A DNA stretch of 64,000 bases, from contig DASPIR010000033.1 of NCBI GenBank assembly GCA_035628995.1, positions 1-64,000 on the forward strand. The letters run 5' to 3'. This document shows, in pieces, positions 44,625 to 53,684 of this stretch. The notes under the pieces are model-generated. The model was not told where the DNA came from and made no database searches. It saw only the letters and a list, made by a program, of their open reading frames with translations. The position numbers and the translations under genes were made by a program. The stretch's first letter is position 1. Each line of letters starts with the position of its first letter. The stretch is from Clostridia bacterium (GTDB taxonomy: Bacteria > Bacillota > Clostridia > Lutisporales > Lutisporaceae).

Positions 44625-45707
44625 TCAGTATTGAATTCCCGCGATTGCAATGGTTTGATTTTCCATAAGATTTACATCCTCGTATTCAAAACCGTCACTT
44701 TTCTTCTTTATGATGCTTATAAGCGGCCTAAAGGGCATTTCCGCAGGTACCTTTCGTACTACCGCTGTCTGTCCGTCTTTTAGCTTCACAAGGCTCCCTA
44801 CAGGGTATGGGTTCACCTTTCTGATAAATGCTTTTGTTATTTCCACACTGTAATGCTTATCAGCAACAGACATGATATATTCAAGAGCTTCATTGGCAGG
44901 CATTGCTTGACGATATGGCCTGTCAGAGGTCATTGCATCATACATGTCAGCAATCCCGACTATCTGCGTCAAAAGGTGAATCTCTCCACCGCTCTTTCTG
45001 TTGGGATAGCCGGAGCCGTCCGCATGCTCATGGTGTCCTAATGTCACAGCCCTTACATAAGAGCTTAAAAATACTTTATCCTTTAGATAGTCATAGCCCT
45101 TTGACGGATGGTATAGTAACTGACGTTTGTCTTCCATCGTAAGTGGCTCTTTTTTGTAAAGTACTTCCTTGGGCAGCATGGCCATGCCGATATCATGAAA
45201 TATGCCCCCCATGAAGAGCTGGTATATCATATCGTTATTCAAACCCATTTCCCAGCCAATCAGCACCGATAGCAGTGCAACATTTATCGCTGAACTGTAC
45301 AAATAGCTGTTTACATTTTTTATATCAATATACTCCAGCTGTTTTTCCTTAAATCCAGTCATCTCATATATTATATCATCCATAAGGGCTGAAAGCTCAG
45401 GCATCATAGCTAATATCGGTATAGGCGCCGGAGTACCATCTGGTTTCACATTACTGGCTGCATCAAAGATTTTTTTTACAAGGTTGTGACCCTTCTGTCT
45501 GAGCAAAGGATCAACCAAACGATCAATCTCGCCTGTACTGTGCTGGTCTTTGATGTATACAGAATAAATATGATTCTGGTTTATTCTTTCCACCAGATTG
45601 GATGTCAGTTGGGCCCCTGCATTAACAAGTATCCGACCATCTTCATTATAAAGTGCCTCGGATAAAACTGCATCTTCAGGAACACATTTAGTTGGAACAA
45701 GTCTCAT
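44625..45707 (-). CDS. HD-GYP domain protein, putative cyclic-di-GMP phosphodiesterase with altered first His
   Basis: 360 residues from ATG 45707 (AGGTGA five bases upstream). An N-terminal region of about 130 residues precedes an HD-GYP domain (about 135-305): FHDIGMAMLP (HD), HHEHADGSGYP (HHE and GYP) and DMYDAMTSDRPYR. The first metal His, normally in YLYxHSxNVA, is Ser here (YLYSSAINVALLS), and HDIGK is HDIGM. Metal binding may be weakened, so activity is uncertain. C-terminal 50 residues form a small beta domain common in clostridial relatives. Confidence 0.88.
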   Translation of the reverse strand: MRLVPTKCVPEDAVLSEALYNEDGRILVNAGAQLTSNLVERINQNHIYSVYIKDQHSTGEIDRLVDPLLRQKGHNLVKKIFDAASNVKPDGTPAPIPILAMMPELSALMDDIIYEMTGFKEKQLEYIDIKNVNSYLYSSAINVALLSVLIGWEMGLNNDMIYQLFMGGIFHDIGMAMLPKEVLYKKEPLTMEDKRQLLYHPSKGYDYLKDKVFLSSYVRAVTLGHHEHADGSGYPNRKSGGEIHLLTQIVGIADMYDAMTSDRPYRQAMPANEALEYIMSVADKHYSVEITKAFIRKVNPYPVGSLVKLKDGQTAVVRKVPAEMPFRPLISIIKKKSDGFEYEDVNLMENQTIAIAGIQY

Positions 45708-46075
45708 GTAAATCACCTATTTCTTATTATTTAGTTTGTTATATATATAACATAGATAAGGACTATCTTGGCAAATGCCGAAATAATCCTTTAAAGCAAT
45801 TTTAAAATTCATTTTCGGCAACCCGGCTGCCATAGCTTGAAGCTTTAGGCCCGCGGCTTTGCGTCTCAATCTTTCGATAGATTTGCTATTTTCGATTGGT
45901 TTTTGTGGTTCTATTTCCACGCTTTACATTATACAATAACAGTTCCTAAAATGATATAAACGCAAGCATAAGTAGGGCTTTCGTACCATGCAATTAGGTC
46001 TTAGGTCTTAGGTTATAGTCATTGCGGTCTTTCTTATGAGAACTGGACATTCAATTAATATCTATATATAATACG

Positions 46076-46110
46076 ATATATCATATATACTATATTGTTA
46101 TATGATATAT
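46076..46110. promoter_or_regulatory. AT-rich inverted repeat upstream of the M20 peptidase gene
   Basis: Perfect 12-bp arms ATATATCATATA (46076-46087) and TATATGATATAT (46099-46110), 11-base spacer, ending about 50 bases before the start codon. It could be an operator. The rest of the 45708-46162 gap shows a tandem GGTCTTA repeat near 46000 and no convincing gene. Confidence 0.5.
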
Positions 46111-46162
46111 GAGCAATTTTAAAGATGACTCTAATTATTAATAAAGAATGGAGGTTTATGAA

Positions 46163-47833
46163 ATGGAAGATATAGTACTGGACGGGATAAGTAAAGACAT
46201 AGCAGACATTTTCTACCCTTACATCAAGGTCAGAAGTGATACCTTCTCTGCCCTCGAAAATGACATAGAACCGTTTTTAATGAACTTCTTCAACAGCATA
46301 AATTACTTCAAGAACAACCCTGGACACTTTGGTACATATAAAATCAAAAATGATATTTTTAACCGGTCAGTATCCTGGGGATTGGTCAAAGGAAAAGGAA
46401 ATGATACTGTCGTTTTGATTCATCATAACGATGTAGTTGATATTGAAGATTTTAAAACACTTAAGCCTTATGCCTACTCACCCAGTGAGCTTGAAATAGA
46501 GCTCCTGAAGATAAAGGAAGATTTGCTGACGGAGGCAAGGGAAGATCTTGAAAGCGGAGATTACATCTTCGGCAGGGGAACAGCGGATATGAAGGGCGGT
46601 GGAGCTATACAGCTTGCATTGCTGAAAAGATATTCAGAGCTTGAGAAGCTTCATGGCAATATTCTACTAATTTCTGTGCCTGATGAAGAAAATCTTTCTG
46701 CCGGTATGTTAAGCGCAGTTTTATTGTTGAAAGAATTAAAAGAAAAATACCAGCTCAATTATCTGATGATGATAAATTCGGAGCCCCATCAAAGAGTAAA
46801 TAAAGATGTTGGAGTGCTTTCAGAAGGCTCAGTTGGAAAAATGATGCCCTTCTTTTATGTCAGAGGTTTTTTGTCTCATGTCGGAAAAGTTTTTGAAGGT
46901 TTTAACCCGGTAAGCTTACTGGCTGAAATTGTGAACAAGACAGAGCTTAATCTGGAGCTCTCCGACTTTATTGGAAATGAGGCCTCCCCCCCGCCTACCT
47001 GGTTATACTTCAAAGAAAGAAAATATAACTATGATGTATCATTACCACCAAGTGCAGGTGGATGCTTGAGCGTTCTTACCCTGAATCGAGAGCCCGCTTC
47101 CATGTTGGAATCCATACGGGGAATTTGTACCGATGCCTTCACAGAATTAATCGACAATATGAATGAGAAGTATAGAATTTTAATGGGAAGAATGCGCAAA
47201 CCCTTTGAGCCTTTGCCGTGGAATGCGAAGGTAGTAACCTTCAAGGAGCTTTATGATGAAGCTTACGAAGCACACGGTGAAGTCTTCAAGCTTCAGTATG
47301 ATAAGGCTTTGGAAGAGGTAAAAGAGAAGGTACAAGCCGGTGCTGTTTCAATGATTGAAAGTAATTTTTATCTCGTTGAAGCTATTTACGATTTTATCAA
47401 TGACATATCTCCAAGAGTTGTTATAGGCTTGGCACCTCCCTACTACCCTAATGTATCAAATATCTATATTAAGGATATTAGTGATAAAGCCAAATATTTA
47501 TCCAATAGCATTATGGATTATTCTTTAAAGCATTTTAATCAAGCATACACTAGAGAATACTTTTTTACAGGTATCTCTGATTTAAGCTACACGTCAATCA
47601 GTAACTCAAAGGTTATAGCTGAAGCCCTGGTCGGAAGTATGCCGCTGTTTGGATTGCTATACTCCATTCCCATTGAGGAGATTGAGAGTCTGTCAATGCC
47701 TTGCATAAACATAGGCCCATGGGGCAAGGACTTCCACAAGCTCACAGAAAGAGTTTTAAAGGAGGACTTGTTTCATAGAAGCCCGGAGCTTCTTCATTAT
47801 GCTATTTCGACATTATTGGATTGGGATGCTTGA
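46163..47833 (+). CDS. M20-family peptidase, RocB-like
   Basis: 556 residues, longer than usual M20 enzymes, as in RocB of Bacillus arginine catabolism. Metal and catalytic motifs: VLIHHNDVVD (His, Asp), GRGTADMKGGGA (bridging Asp), SVPDEENLSAG (catalytic Glu-Glu) and INSEPH. ATG 46163 is preferred because GGAGG lies eight bases upstream; the ATG five codons earlier overlaps that site. The exact substrate of RocB-like proteins is unproven. Its 3' end overlaps the convergent flavodoxin gene by 32 bases. Confidence 0.85.
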   Translation: MEDIVLDGISKDIADIFYPYIKVRSDTFSALENDIEPFLMNFFNSINYFKNNPGHFGTYKIKNDIFNRSVSWGLVKGKGNDTVVLIHHNDVVDIEDFKTLKPYAYSPSELEIELLKIKEDLLTEAREDLESGDYIFGRGTADMKGGGAIQLALLKRYSELEKLHGNILLISVPDEENLSAGMLSAVLLLKELKEKYQLNYLMMINSEPHQRVNKDVGVLSEGSVGKMMPFFYVRGFLSHVGKVFEGFNPVSLLAEIVNKTELNLELSDFIGNEASPPPTWLYFKERKYNYDVSLPPSAGGCLSVLTLNREPASMLESIRGICTDAFTELIDNMNEKYRILMGRMRKPFEPLPWNAKVVTFKELYDEAYEAHGEVFKLQYDKALEEVKEKVQAGAVSMIESNFYLVEAIYDFINDISPRVVIGLAPPYYPNVSNIYIKDISDKAKYLSNSIMDYSLKHFNQAYTREYFFTGISDLSYTSISNSKVIAEALVGSMPLFGLLYSIPIEEIESLSMPCINIGPWGKDFHKLTERVLKEDLFHRSPELLHYAISTLLDWDA

Positions 47834-48596
47834 TAACTATCCCAAATAACTTTCCAAACGCCTTTTTAAATATACTTACATTAGCATCAGTAAAATAGTA
47901 CTTATTCTTTTTAAGCCAACCTCGTTCAGTCCAGTAATTATAATCAGCAGGAAAATATTCTTTCCCCAAGGATGGAAAACCAGTGTACATAGCTTTAAAA
48001 GAATGAAAATGTATTATATCAATATATCTTGGAGTCGGGCGTTTTTTGTTCTTCATAGCACTATAAAATTTCGTGGCGGTATCAGTAATTTGCTTCTCAA
48101 TTTTTTGTTCTCGAATAGAACTAACCGGAAATGGTGGTACCATGATGCCTAATTTTTTCACATAATGAAAACCGCCCCCGCCAAAGTATGAAAGATCAAA
48201 AAGCGTCTCTTTCAAACCAATGGGACCTGCACTAGTAGCAATCGCTAATGCAAATTGATTAAAAAAACGTGGGCGATGGCCAATATAGCATAAACGTTCA
48301 ATAAAGTTCTTCATTATTGAAGTTGCTCCATTGCAATAATTAGGCGAAACAAATATTACACCGTTGGAATTCTGCATTTGTTCTTCAATTTTCACCCTGT
48401 CATCTTTTAACGGACAAAAATTCTCACCTTTTGAAATACATGCAAAGCAACCACGACAAGTTTCTAAATGTATTTCATTTAGGAAAATATAATTAAACTC
48501 TATATCTCCTAGCCCTTTTAGTTTTTCCTCTATCCGTTGAGTAATTTTATAACTATTTCCTTTTCTTGGGCTACCTATAATCGCAAGCACTTTCAT
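47802..48596 (-). CDS. Flavodoxin-like NAD(P)H-dependent oxidoreductase, paralogue 1
   Basis: 264 residues. FMN-binding loop IIGSPRKGNSYKI at the N-terminus, Cys-rich CRGCFACISKGENFCPLKDD (the iron-sulfur flavoprotein-like CxxCxxC pattern), and SPNYCNGATSIMKNFIERL. C-terminal about 100 residues are an extension shared with the next gene. Probably a two-electron reductase of a quinone, nitro or metal substrate. 57 bases separate it from its paralogue. Confidence 0.85.
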   Translation of the reverse strand: MKVLAIIGSPRKGNSYKITQRIEEKLKGLGDIEFNYIFLNEIHLETCRGCFACISKGENFCPLKDDRVKIEEQMQNSNGVIFVSPNYCNGATSIMKNFIERLCYIGHRPRFFNQFALAIATSAGPIGLKETLFDLSYFGGGGFHYVKKLGIMVPPFPVSSIREQKIEKQITDTATKFYSAMKNKKRPTPRYIDIIHFHSFKAMYTGFPSLGKEYFPADYNYWTERGWLKKNKYYFTDANVSIFKKAFGKLFGIVIKHPNPIMSK

Positions 48597-48653
48597 TCCT
48601 TATTCACCTTCACATTTACTAAATTAATAAACTCTCCTCTGCAGTCTAATATT

Positions 48654-49436
48654 TTATGTTGCAAAAATTCTGCAACGTATTAGTATTTTTACTATAACTC
48701 CAGCTAATAGATTTTTTAATATCGGAATTTGTACGTCGTAGAAATATGTTGATTTAGGATCAGTCCATCCTGCATTTTTCCAATAGTCCTTATCATACTT
48801 GCAATCTTTTGTATCGGCAGTAAAAATTATTTTTTGATAATTGTATGCCAGCAGCTCAAAAAATTTAGGTTTTATAGGAGCTTTTTGACTAGCATATTCA
48901 ATTAGTTTAATTGCTTCAGCCTTTAACCTTTTTTCAATTCCTAGTACATATTTTGAATCTCTGGCATACCGCCCATTTTGGATACCGATTATTCCGGTAA
49001 TTCTATAGCCGATAACACTAACAATCATTCTAAGTGTATCTAATGCTTGTTTTTCTCCAAACGCACCAACTGTGGTCATTATAAGCGCATATTTCCCCTT
49101 GAACAACGGCCTATGGCATATATATGAGCTCCTGTCAAAGAAATTCTTCATAATTCCTGAAATTGAAATTGTATAGGTAGGAGAGTAAAATATAACAGCA
49201 TCAGCTTCGTGCAATTTTTTAATCACTCTCAGATAATCATCTTTCAGAGGACATGCTTCCTCGCCTTTCTCATAACAAACCATGCAGCCTTTACACATCT
49301 TTATATCATAATCAGAAAGAAAAACGTATTCAAAATCAACCTCAGTCATCTCTTTTATTGCTTTTTCTATTTTTGACACATAATTATATCCTGTTCCGTT
49401 TTTCCTTTGGCTGCCCATCAATGCTAAAATTTTCAT
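48654..49436 (-). CDS. Flavodoxin-like NAD(P)H-dependent oxidoreductase, paralogue 2
   Basis: 260 residues. ALMGSQRKNGTGYNYVSKIE FMN loop, CKGCMVCYEKGEEACPLKDD, and SPTYTISISGIMKNFFDRSS. Same extension as paralogue 1 including YWKNAGWTDPKSTYFYD. First gene of the pair, divergent from the TetR regulator at 49612, whose repeat operators fill the space between. Confidence 0.85.
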   Translation of the reverse strand: MKILALMGSQRKNGTGYNYVSKIEKAIKEMTEVDFEYVFLSDYDIKMCKGCMVCYEKGEEACPLKDDYLRVIKKLHEADAVIFYSPTYTISISGIMKNFFDRSSYICHRPLFKGKYALIMTTVGAFGEKQALDTLRMIVSVIGYRITGIIGIQNGRYARDSKYVLGIEKRLKAEAIKLIEYASQKAPIKPKFFELLAYNYQKIIFTADTKDCKYDKDYWKNAGWTDPKSTYFYDVQIPILKNLLAGVIVKILIRCRIFAT

Positions 49437-49532
49437 ATTATTTTACCTCCTTTCTTCATAATGGCAAATAATAAAAATGTTTAGTTAATCATCAATATTG
49501 TATATAATATACTAGACAGTACAATATGACGT

Positions 49533-49574
49533 GTAGTATACTTACAGTATACTAATATACCCCGAGTATACTAC
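49533..49574. promoter_or_regulatory. Three AGTATACT repeats, probable TetR operator
   Basis: The 8-bp palindrome AGTATACT occurs at 49535-49542, 49546-49553 and 49565-49572; the outer two are extended to an inverted pair GTAGTATACT/AGTATACTAC. They lie between divergent promoters of the flavodoxin pair and the TetR gene. Confidence 0.65.
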
Positions 49575-49611
49575 GTATATACTAAAAAATCAATAGAAAG
49601 GGATGAAAAAT

Positions 49612-50256
49612 TTGGAAAATATTTTACCTAGACGCGAAAGGGAACGGCAAGTAAGAAAATCAGAAATGATCGAAGTTGCAGAGAAACTATTTATACAGAA
49701 TGGTTATGAAGGTACTTCGATGGATGATATTGCAAAAGAAGCTCAGTTCACAAAACGTACAATATATCAATACTTTATAAATAAAGATGATTTATTTTAT
49801 GCAGTAGCTCTCAAATTTGCGAGACAATTAAATTCAAACTTTAAAGAAGCTTTTATTAGCAAGAAAACCGCCCTTGAGAAAATCCACTATGCAAATCTGC
49901 AATATTTCCAATTTTTTAAGGAACATCCTGAGGTTTTCCAGTTGATTAACCATGTACCACAAGGTAAACCTGGGAAAGAAGTCAGCCCTAACTATATAGA
50001 AATGCTGAAGTTTCAGAGTGAATCATTTCAGATGTATACAGAAATTATTGAAAAAGGCAAAAAAGATGGAAGCATGTCCCCTGATTTGGATGCCAAAAAA
50101 GCTGCTCACTTTGGTGTGCTCACAGTCATGGCATATATGAATACTATGTCCAAGGCCAGCAATAGATACTTTGAAACTTATGGATTCGCTAAAGATGATT
50201 TTATTCTTTTCGGGCTCAAAATGATAACCGAAACATTAGCACCTAAAAGTATATAA
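49612..50256 (+). CDS. TetR/AcrR-family regulator
   Basis: About 214 residues. N-terminal helix-turn-helix: EVAEKLFIQNGYEGTSMDDI and FTKRTIYQYFINKDDLFYAV. The C-terminal ligand domain is unassigned. The start may be TTG 49612, nine bases after AAAGGG; an ATG three codons earlier abuts that site. It probably represses itself and the divergent flavodoxin genes through AGTATACT sites. Confidence 0.88.
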   Translation: MENILPRRERERQVRKSEMIEVAEKLFIQNGYEGTSMDDIAKEAQFTKRTIYQYFINKDDLFYAVALKFARQLNSNFKEAFISKKTALEKIHYANLQYFQFFKEHPEVFQLINHVPQGKPGKEVSPNYIEMLKFQSESFQMYTEIIEKGKKDGSMSPDLDAKKAAHFGVLTVMAYMNTMSKASNRYFETYGFAKDDFILFGLKMITETLAPKSI

Positions 50257-50294
50257 CTCCGTTGTCAGGCACTTCCTCTCCCCTGGCTTGCTTG

Positions 50295-50903
50295 CTAATA
50301 TCTTTGTATGGGTTTCCCATGGGCGGGGCATACCAATTTATAAGGAGTTTGAGATATTTTAGTAATTGACTCAAGCATCATTGAATCATCCCAATTCCAT
50401 GGTGGGGGATATGGTATCAGCTTACCTTTCTTGTTTTCCAGCAAATCCCCTGCAAACAGGATGTCATCATAAAGCAGGCATACATGCCCCGGGGTGTGCC
50501 CTGGAGTCGGTATGACATCAATACCGTTAATTTTCTGTTCTGGTTTATAGGGATTTATATCCTTTGGCTTTTTTACCTTGAAAAAGTACTTTAAATACTT
50601 CTTAAAACCATAACGGTCAAGCTCACCGGTAATATACGGGATGTCCTCTTTGGAAGCCCAAACCTGAGCCCCTGTCAGCTGCTGAAGCATGAATACATTC
50701 CCTATATGGTCTATGTCATGATGTGTCAATAATATATGTTTTATATTCCCAAGCTGTATCCCCATAGACCCTAATTCTTTCATTATACTTTTGCCCTTCC
50801 ATGGGAGTCCCGTATCAATCAGAGCAGTTTCACTGCCCACGACAACATATACATAGCTCCCTGCGGTTGAATCCAACAAATAGACACTTTCAGATATTTT
50901 CAT
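50295..50903 (-). CDS. Metallo-beta-lactamase-fold hydrolase
   Basis: 202 residues, MBL fold with binuclear metal motif LTHHDIDHIGN (HxHxDH-type, about 61-66), PTPGHTPGHVCLL, LFAGDLL and CPAHGKPI. Substrate unknown; similar small MBL proteins are glyoxalase-II-like or of general hydrolase class. GAGGTG precedes the ATG. Same strand as the broken methyltransferase upstream. Confidence 0.87.
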   Translation of the reverse strand: MKISESVYLLDSTAGSYVYVVVGSETALIDTGLPWKGKSIMKELGSMGIQLGNIKHILLTHHDIDHIGNVFMLQQLTGAQVWASKEDIPYITGELDRYGFKKYLKYFFKVKKPKDINPYKPEQKINGIDVIPTPGHTPGHVCLLYDDILFAGDLLENKKGKLIPYPPPWNWDDSMMLESITKISQTPYKLVCPAHGKPIQRY

Positions 50904-50977
50904 TTCTTTTCACCTCTAGATCAATTAGTTTAAGTTAGAGCCGCAAAAGATTCTTAATGTCAATATGAGATTGAAAC

Positions 50978-51546
50978 TTACTTTTCCAGAACATAAATCA
51001 TAAAAGGACTTTTACTCTCATCATATGGATTCTTCTGATAGTCTCCATAGAACTCTTTTATAGTAAAGCCTGCTCCTAAAACCATTTTTTCAATTGCTTC
51101 CTGGGAAATGAGCTTGAACTTCAGTTTCAACAGCTTTTTGCCTGTCTGGTTACCTTCCCGATCATAGAACTCGTATAACTGGGTAATATCAACTATTGCG
51201 TCCTGGTTTTCCTTTGATGCCATAAAGAATTGAAGCCGACGACGACCAACTCATACTTACTCTTTAAATTCATATATCGGATATCAGCTTGAATGATATC
51301 CGCCGCCAGCCCTGCTTTATCCAATTTTCCTTGCAGCTGTTCCAATAACCCCTTGGAAATGTCAACACAGTCCAGGTCCATGCCTGACCTTAAAAGTGGC
51401 AGCGAGAGCCTTCCCGTACCGGCCATCAGCTCAACTGCCTTACCTTTAAAGCCCTTGCATCTGTCCACAAAGAAACCGATGTCATAATCAGCCTGATTAT
51501 ATATATCATATATGTCTGCAACATTATCATAGTTATTTATGTGCAT
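50978..51546 (-). pseudogene. SAM-dependent methyltransferase, frameshifted with internal deletion
   Basis: The 5' part (51546 to 51193) encodes a class I methyltransferase N-terminus: VELMAGTGRLSLPLLRSG (SAM motif I), DLDCVDISKGLLEQL, IIQADIRYMNL, then VVVGFNS. It then goes out of frame and stops at TAG 51193. The C-terminal half (ENQDAIVDITQLYEFYDREG to VLEK) continues in another frame to 50978. About 50-60 residues expected between them are missing, so an out-of-frame deletion is the best explanation. Start and ribosome site (AGGAAGTG) survive. Confidence 0.85.
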
Positions 51547-51727
51547 TTATACTCACTTCCTCTTCTTATACAAAATGACTTCTAGATTATTCGACATAAC
51601 TGCTTCTAGTCATACAATAAAAGTACAGTGCACTTATAAGTACACTGTACTCTAATTATATGAATTTCTACCATGTTTGTAAATATTCTCAATTTTTTCC
51701 CAAGACTTAAACCCAGGGTTGGTATTA

Positions 51728-52471
51728 TCAATCGATAATAAAATCCTTTAATTCAACGTAAGGATTCAAATGATAGGTCCGTGCAGCGAGGTTTTTTCCA
51801 TGCAAGGCCTTTTTAGGACACAAATTGAAGCATGCTCCGCACTGCTGGCATTTGTGCAGCCAAACCGGCTCTCCGTTCTTAATATCAATATTCTTTACCG
51901 GACATACCTTTTGGCAAATACCGCAGCCATCACAATTGCCATCTACATTGAATTTTTTGTCCTCATACGGTATTATCAGCCTTGCAAGCTTGTTTGCAAG
52001 ACCTGTAAGGATTACGCTGTCGATGAACTTTACCTTGTCAGGATTATGTTCGCCTTTAGCTTTGATGATTGATACGATCTCGTCGGTCTTTGCGTCCCAT
52101 GCGTCGAGTGATTCCTGTGTTCCGTTTGCCACAAGGTAAAAGCCTGCCGAAAGCTTTAAGCCTCTTGACTTCAACCGGTTTCCCACCTGCAGCATTGTAC
52201 CTGCGGGCATCCCGCCTGTCGTTACCACAGCAAAGAAATATTTATTTTTGTCTCTGATATCCAGCTTCCGAATCAGCTTTGATACAACTGCAGGCATTCC
52301 CAGGTCTATTACCGGGAATGCGAACCCGATCCGATCCGCAGAAAGATCTATGCTTTCGTTCAGAGCCCTATAAATCGGCACAAGCTCTGTATCCCCCAAT
52401 TTCCCTGCGATAATCCGTGCTGCGCTCAGAGCATTGCCTCTGCCTGAGAAGTAGAATATGATCGTACTCAT
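51728..52471 (-). CDS. EFR1-family flavodoxin-ferredoxin fusion
   Basis: 247 residues. N-terminal flavodoxin-like domain (IIFYFSGRGNALSAARIIAG) and C-terminal pair of 4Fe-4S motifs: CDGCGICQKVCPVKNI and CQQCGACFNLCPKKAL. The order flavodoxin then 2x[4Fe-4S] defines EFR1 proteins, electron carriers of unknown partner. AGGGGGA precedes the ATG. Transcribed from a consensus promoter overlapped by two TetR operators. Confidence 0.9.
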   Translation of the reverse strand: MSTIIFYFSGRGNALSAARIIAGKLGDTELVPIYRALNESIDLSADRIGFAFPVIDLGMPAVVSKLIRKLDIRDKNKYFFAVVTTGGMPAGTMLQVGNRLKSRGLKLSAGFYLVANGTQESLDAWDAKTDEIVSIIKAKGEHNPDKVKFIDSVILTGLANKLARLIIPYEDKKFNVDGNCDGCGICQKVCPVKNIDIKNGEPVWLHKCQQCGACFNLCPKKALHGKNLAARTYHLNPYVELKDFIID

Positions 52472-52504
52472 ATATTTTCCCCCTATATCAGGTAAGCATT
52501 CTAA

Positions 52505-52563
52505 TTAATGTTTACACTGTCAACTTTATCTAGATTATACATCTTAATGTTTACACTGTCAAC
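52505..52563. promoter_or_regulatory. Duplicated TetR operator between EFR1 and TetR genes
   Basis: The 20-mer TTAATGTTTACACTGTCAAC occurs perfectly twice (52505-52524 and 52544-52563). Each holds a near-palindrome GTTTACA-C-TGTCAAC. One copy overlaps the -35 box of the EFR1 promoter, the other lies just past its start site. Confidence 0.75.
52534..52562 (-). promoter_or_regulatory. Consensus sigma-A promoter of the EFR1 gene
   Basis: On the minus strand TTGACA (52562-52557), 17 bases, TATAAT (52539-52534): both boxes and spacing are perfect. The second operator covers TTGACA, so strong expression must be held down by repression. Confidence 0.85.
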
Positions 52564-52618
52564 ATATTGTGATATGCTTTTATTATTAATTATTCGATGA
52601 GTTAAAGAGGTGTTGTTA

Positions 52619-53212
52619 TTGGCTAAGGAAAAATACCACCACGGTGATTTGAAAAAGGAATTACTGAAAAAGGGATTGCAGCTACTCAACAAAGACGGCT
52701 ATGAGGATTTTTCATTAAGGAAAGTGGCGGTTATGTGCGGTGTAAGCCATGCAGCTCCCTATAAGCACTTCAAGAGCAAGGAGGAGCTGATAAGCGCTAT
52801 TGCTTCAGATGTATCAAAGAGTTTTACATCTGTGCTTGAAGGTGTCATGCAAAGTTTTTCGGATGATCCTAAAGCCAGGACGATAGAAATGGGAAAGCAA
52901 TATGTAAAATTCATGGTGGAAAATCCGGATTATTTCAAGTTCATATTTTTGACCGATCATCATAACCCTATTCTTATCAAAGATGATGTATTTGTGATTA
53001 GAGAAGGGCATCCCTTCGAAATGGCGAGAAAATGCGCTGCAGATTATTATGCATCGATTAACCTTGACGAGAAGGATTGGGCAGTAGAAACGCTGGCTTT
53101 ATGGGGTTTGATACATGGCTTTGCCGTACTTATGGTACACAACACCATTTCATATTCAGGTGATTATTTGACTTTGATAGAAAGAATGTTGAAAGAAAAG
53201 CTTAAGCTCTAG
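52619..53212 (+). CDS. TetR-family regulator, WHG C-terminal domain
   Basis: About 197 residues. Helix-turn-helix: LKKGLQLLNKDGYEDFSLRK, CGVSHAAPYKHFKSKEELIS, then the C-terminal domain with ETLALWGLIHGFAVLMV (the WxxxHG signature). Start TTG 52619 has AAGAGG eight bases upstream. A candidate promoter TTTACA-N17-TATGCT (52550-52578) overlaps the downstream operator, so it is probably autoregulated along with EFR1. Confidence 0.88.
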   Translation: MAKEKYHHGDLKKELLKKGLQLLNKDGYEDFSLRKVAVMCGVSHAAPYKHFKSKEELISAIASDVSKSFTSVLEGVMQSFSDDPKARTIEMGKQYVKFMVENPDYFKFIFLTDHHNPILIKDDVFVIREGHPFEMARKCAADYYASINLDEKDWAVETLALWGLIHGFAVLMVHNTISYSGDYLTLIERMLKEKLKL

Positions 53213-53392
53213 GTGCTCGGAGTATATTAAATGTTTCACGATTTCTCCATTTCCATCCAGTTTTTCTTAGATACCACATACCCGTCAGCTCGAAGCTCTA
53301 AAAGAAAACTCTCAGAACTTTATTTTCTATCTGCAAAAATCGACATTTTTAGTGTATACTAATTAAGTGATTTAAATTATTTGGAGGATACT

Positions 53393-53587
53393 ATGATAAA
53401 AGTAGATAAAGATGCAGTAAAATTTGAGGGCTATGAATTGGAAAACTTGATTGTATTACTAGAGCAAGTAGTGAAAAATTCAATCATAGATACTAGCAGC
53501 CGGGAATTCGCAATCTCCTTTCTGAAAGCTTTCACAACATGCTTCGGGGATAATATAGGCAAGGGTTCTATAACAGATAAAAAATAG
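53393..53587 (+). CDS. Small protein of unknown function
   Basis: 64 residues from ATG 53393 (GGAGG five bases upstream). Acidic head MIKVDKDAVKFEGYE, a helix ENLIVLLEQVVKNSI, then EFAISFLKAFTTCFG. No TM segment. A terminator follows, supporting a real gene. No family recognised. Confidence 0.65.
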   Translation: MIKVDKDAVKFEGYELENLIVLLEQVVKNSIIDTSSREFAISFLKAFTTCFGDNIGKGSITDKK

Positions 53588-53599
53588 ATTATCAAGCAT

Positions 53600-53627
53600 A
53601 AAGCTCCAACAGATATGTTGGAGCTTT
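53600..53627 (+). terminator. Terminator after the 64-residue protein gene
   Basis: AAAGCTCCAAC (53600-53610) pairs with GTTGGAGCTTT (53617-53627). Confidence 0.85.
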
Positions 53628-53684
53628 CAGTCTGGGACATCATATTTATATGATGTCTTTATTTTGCTTATTTGTGGAGAACCA

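Noticed and set aside
45717-45920. Minus-strand 67-codon frame directly before the HD-GYP gene
   Set aside because: GTG start only seven bases after a TATAAT-like box and no ribosome site; no family. A leaderless small gene is possible but not supported.
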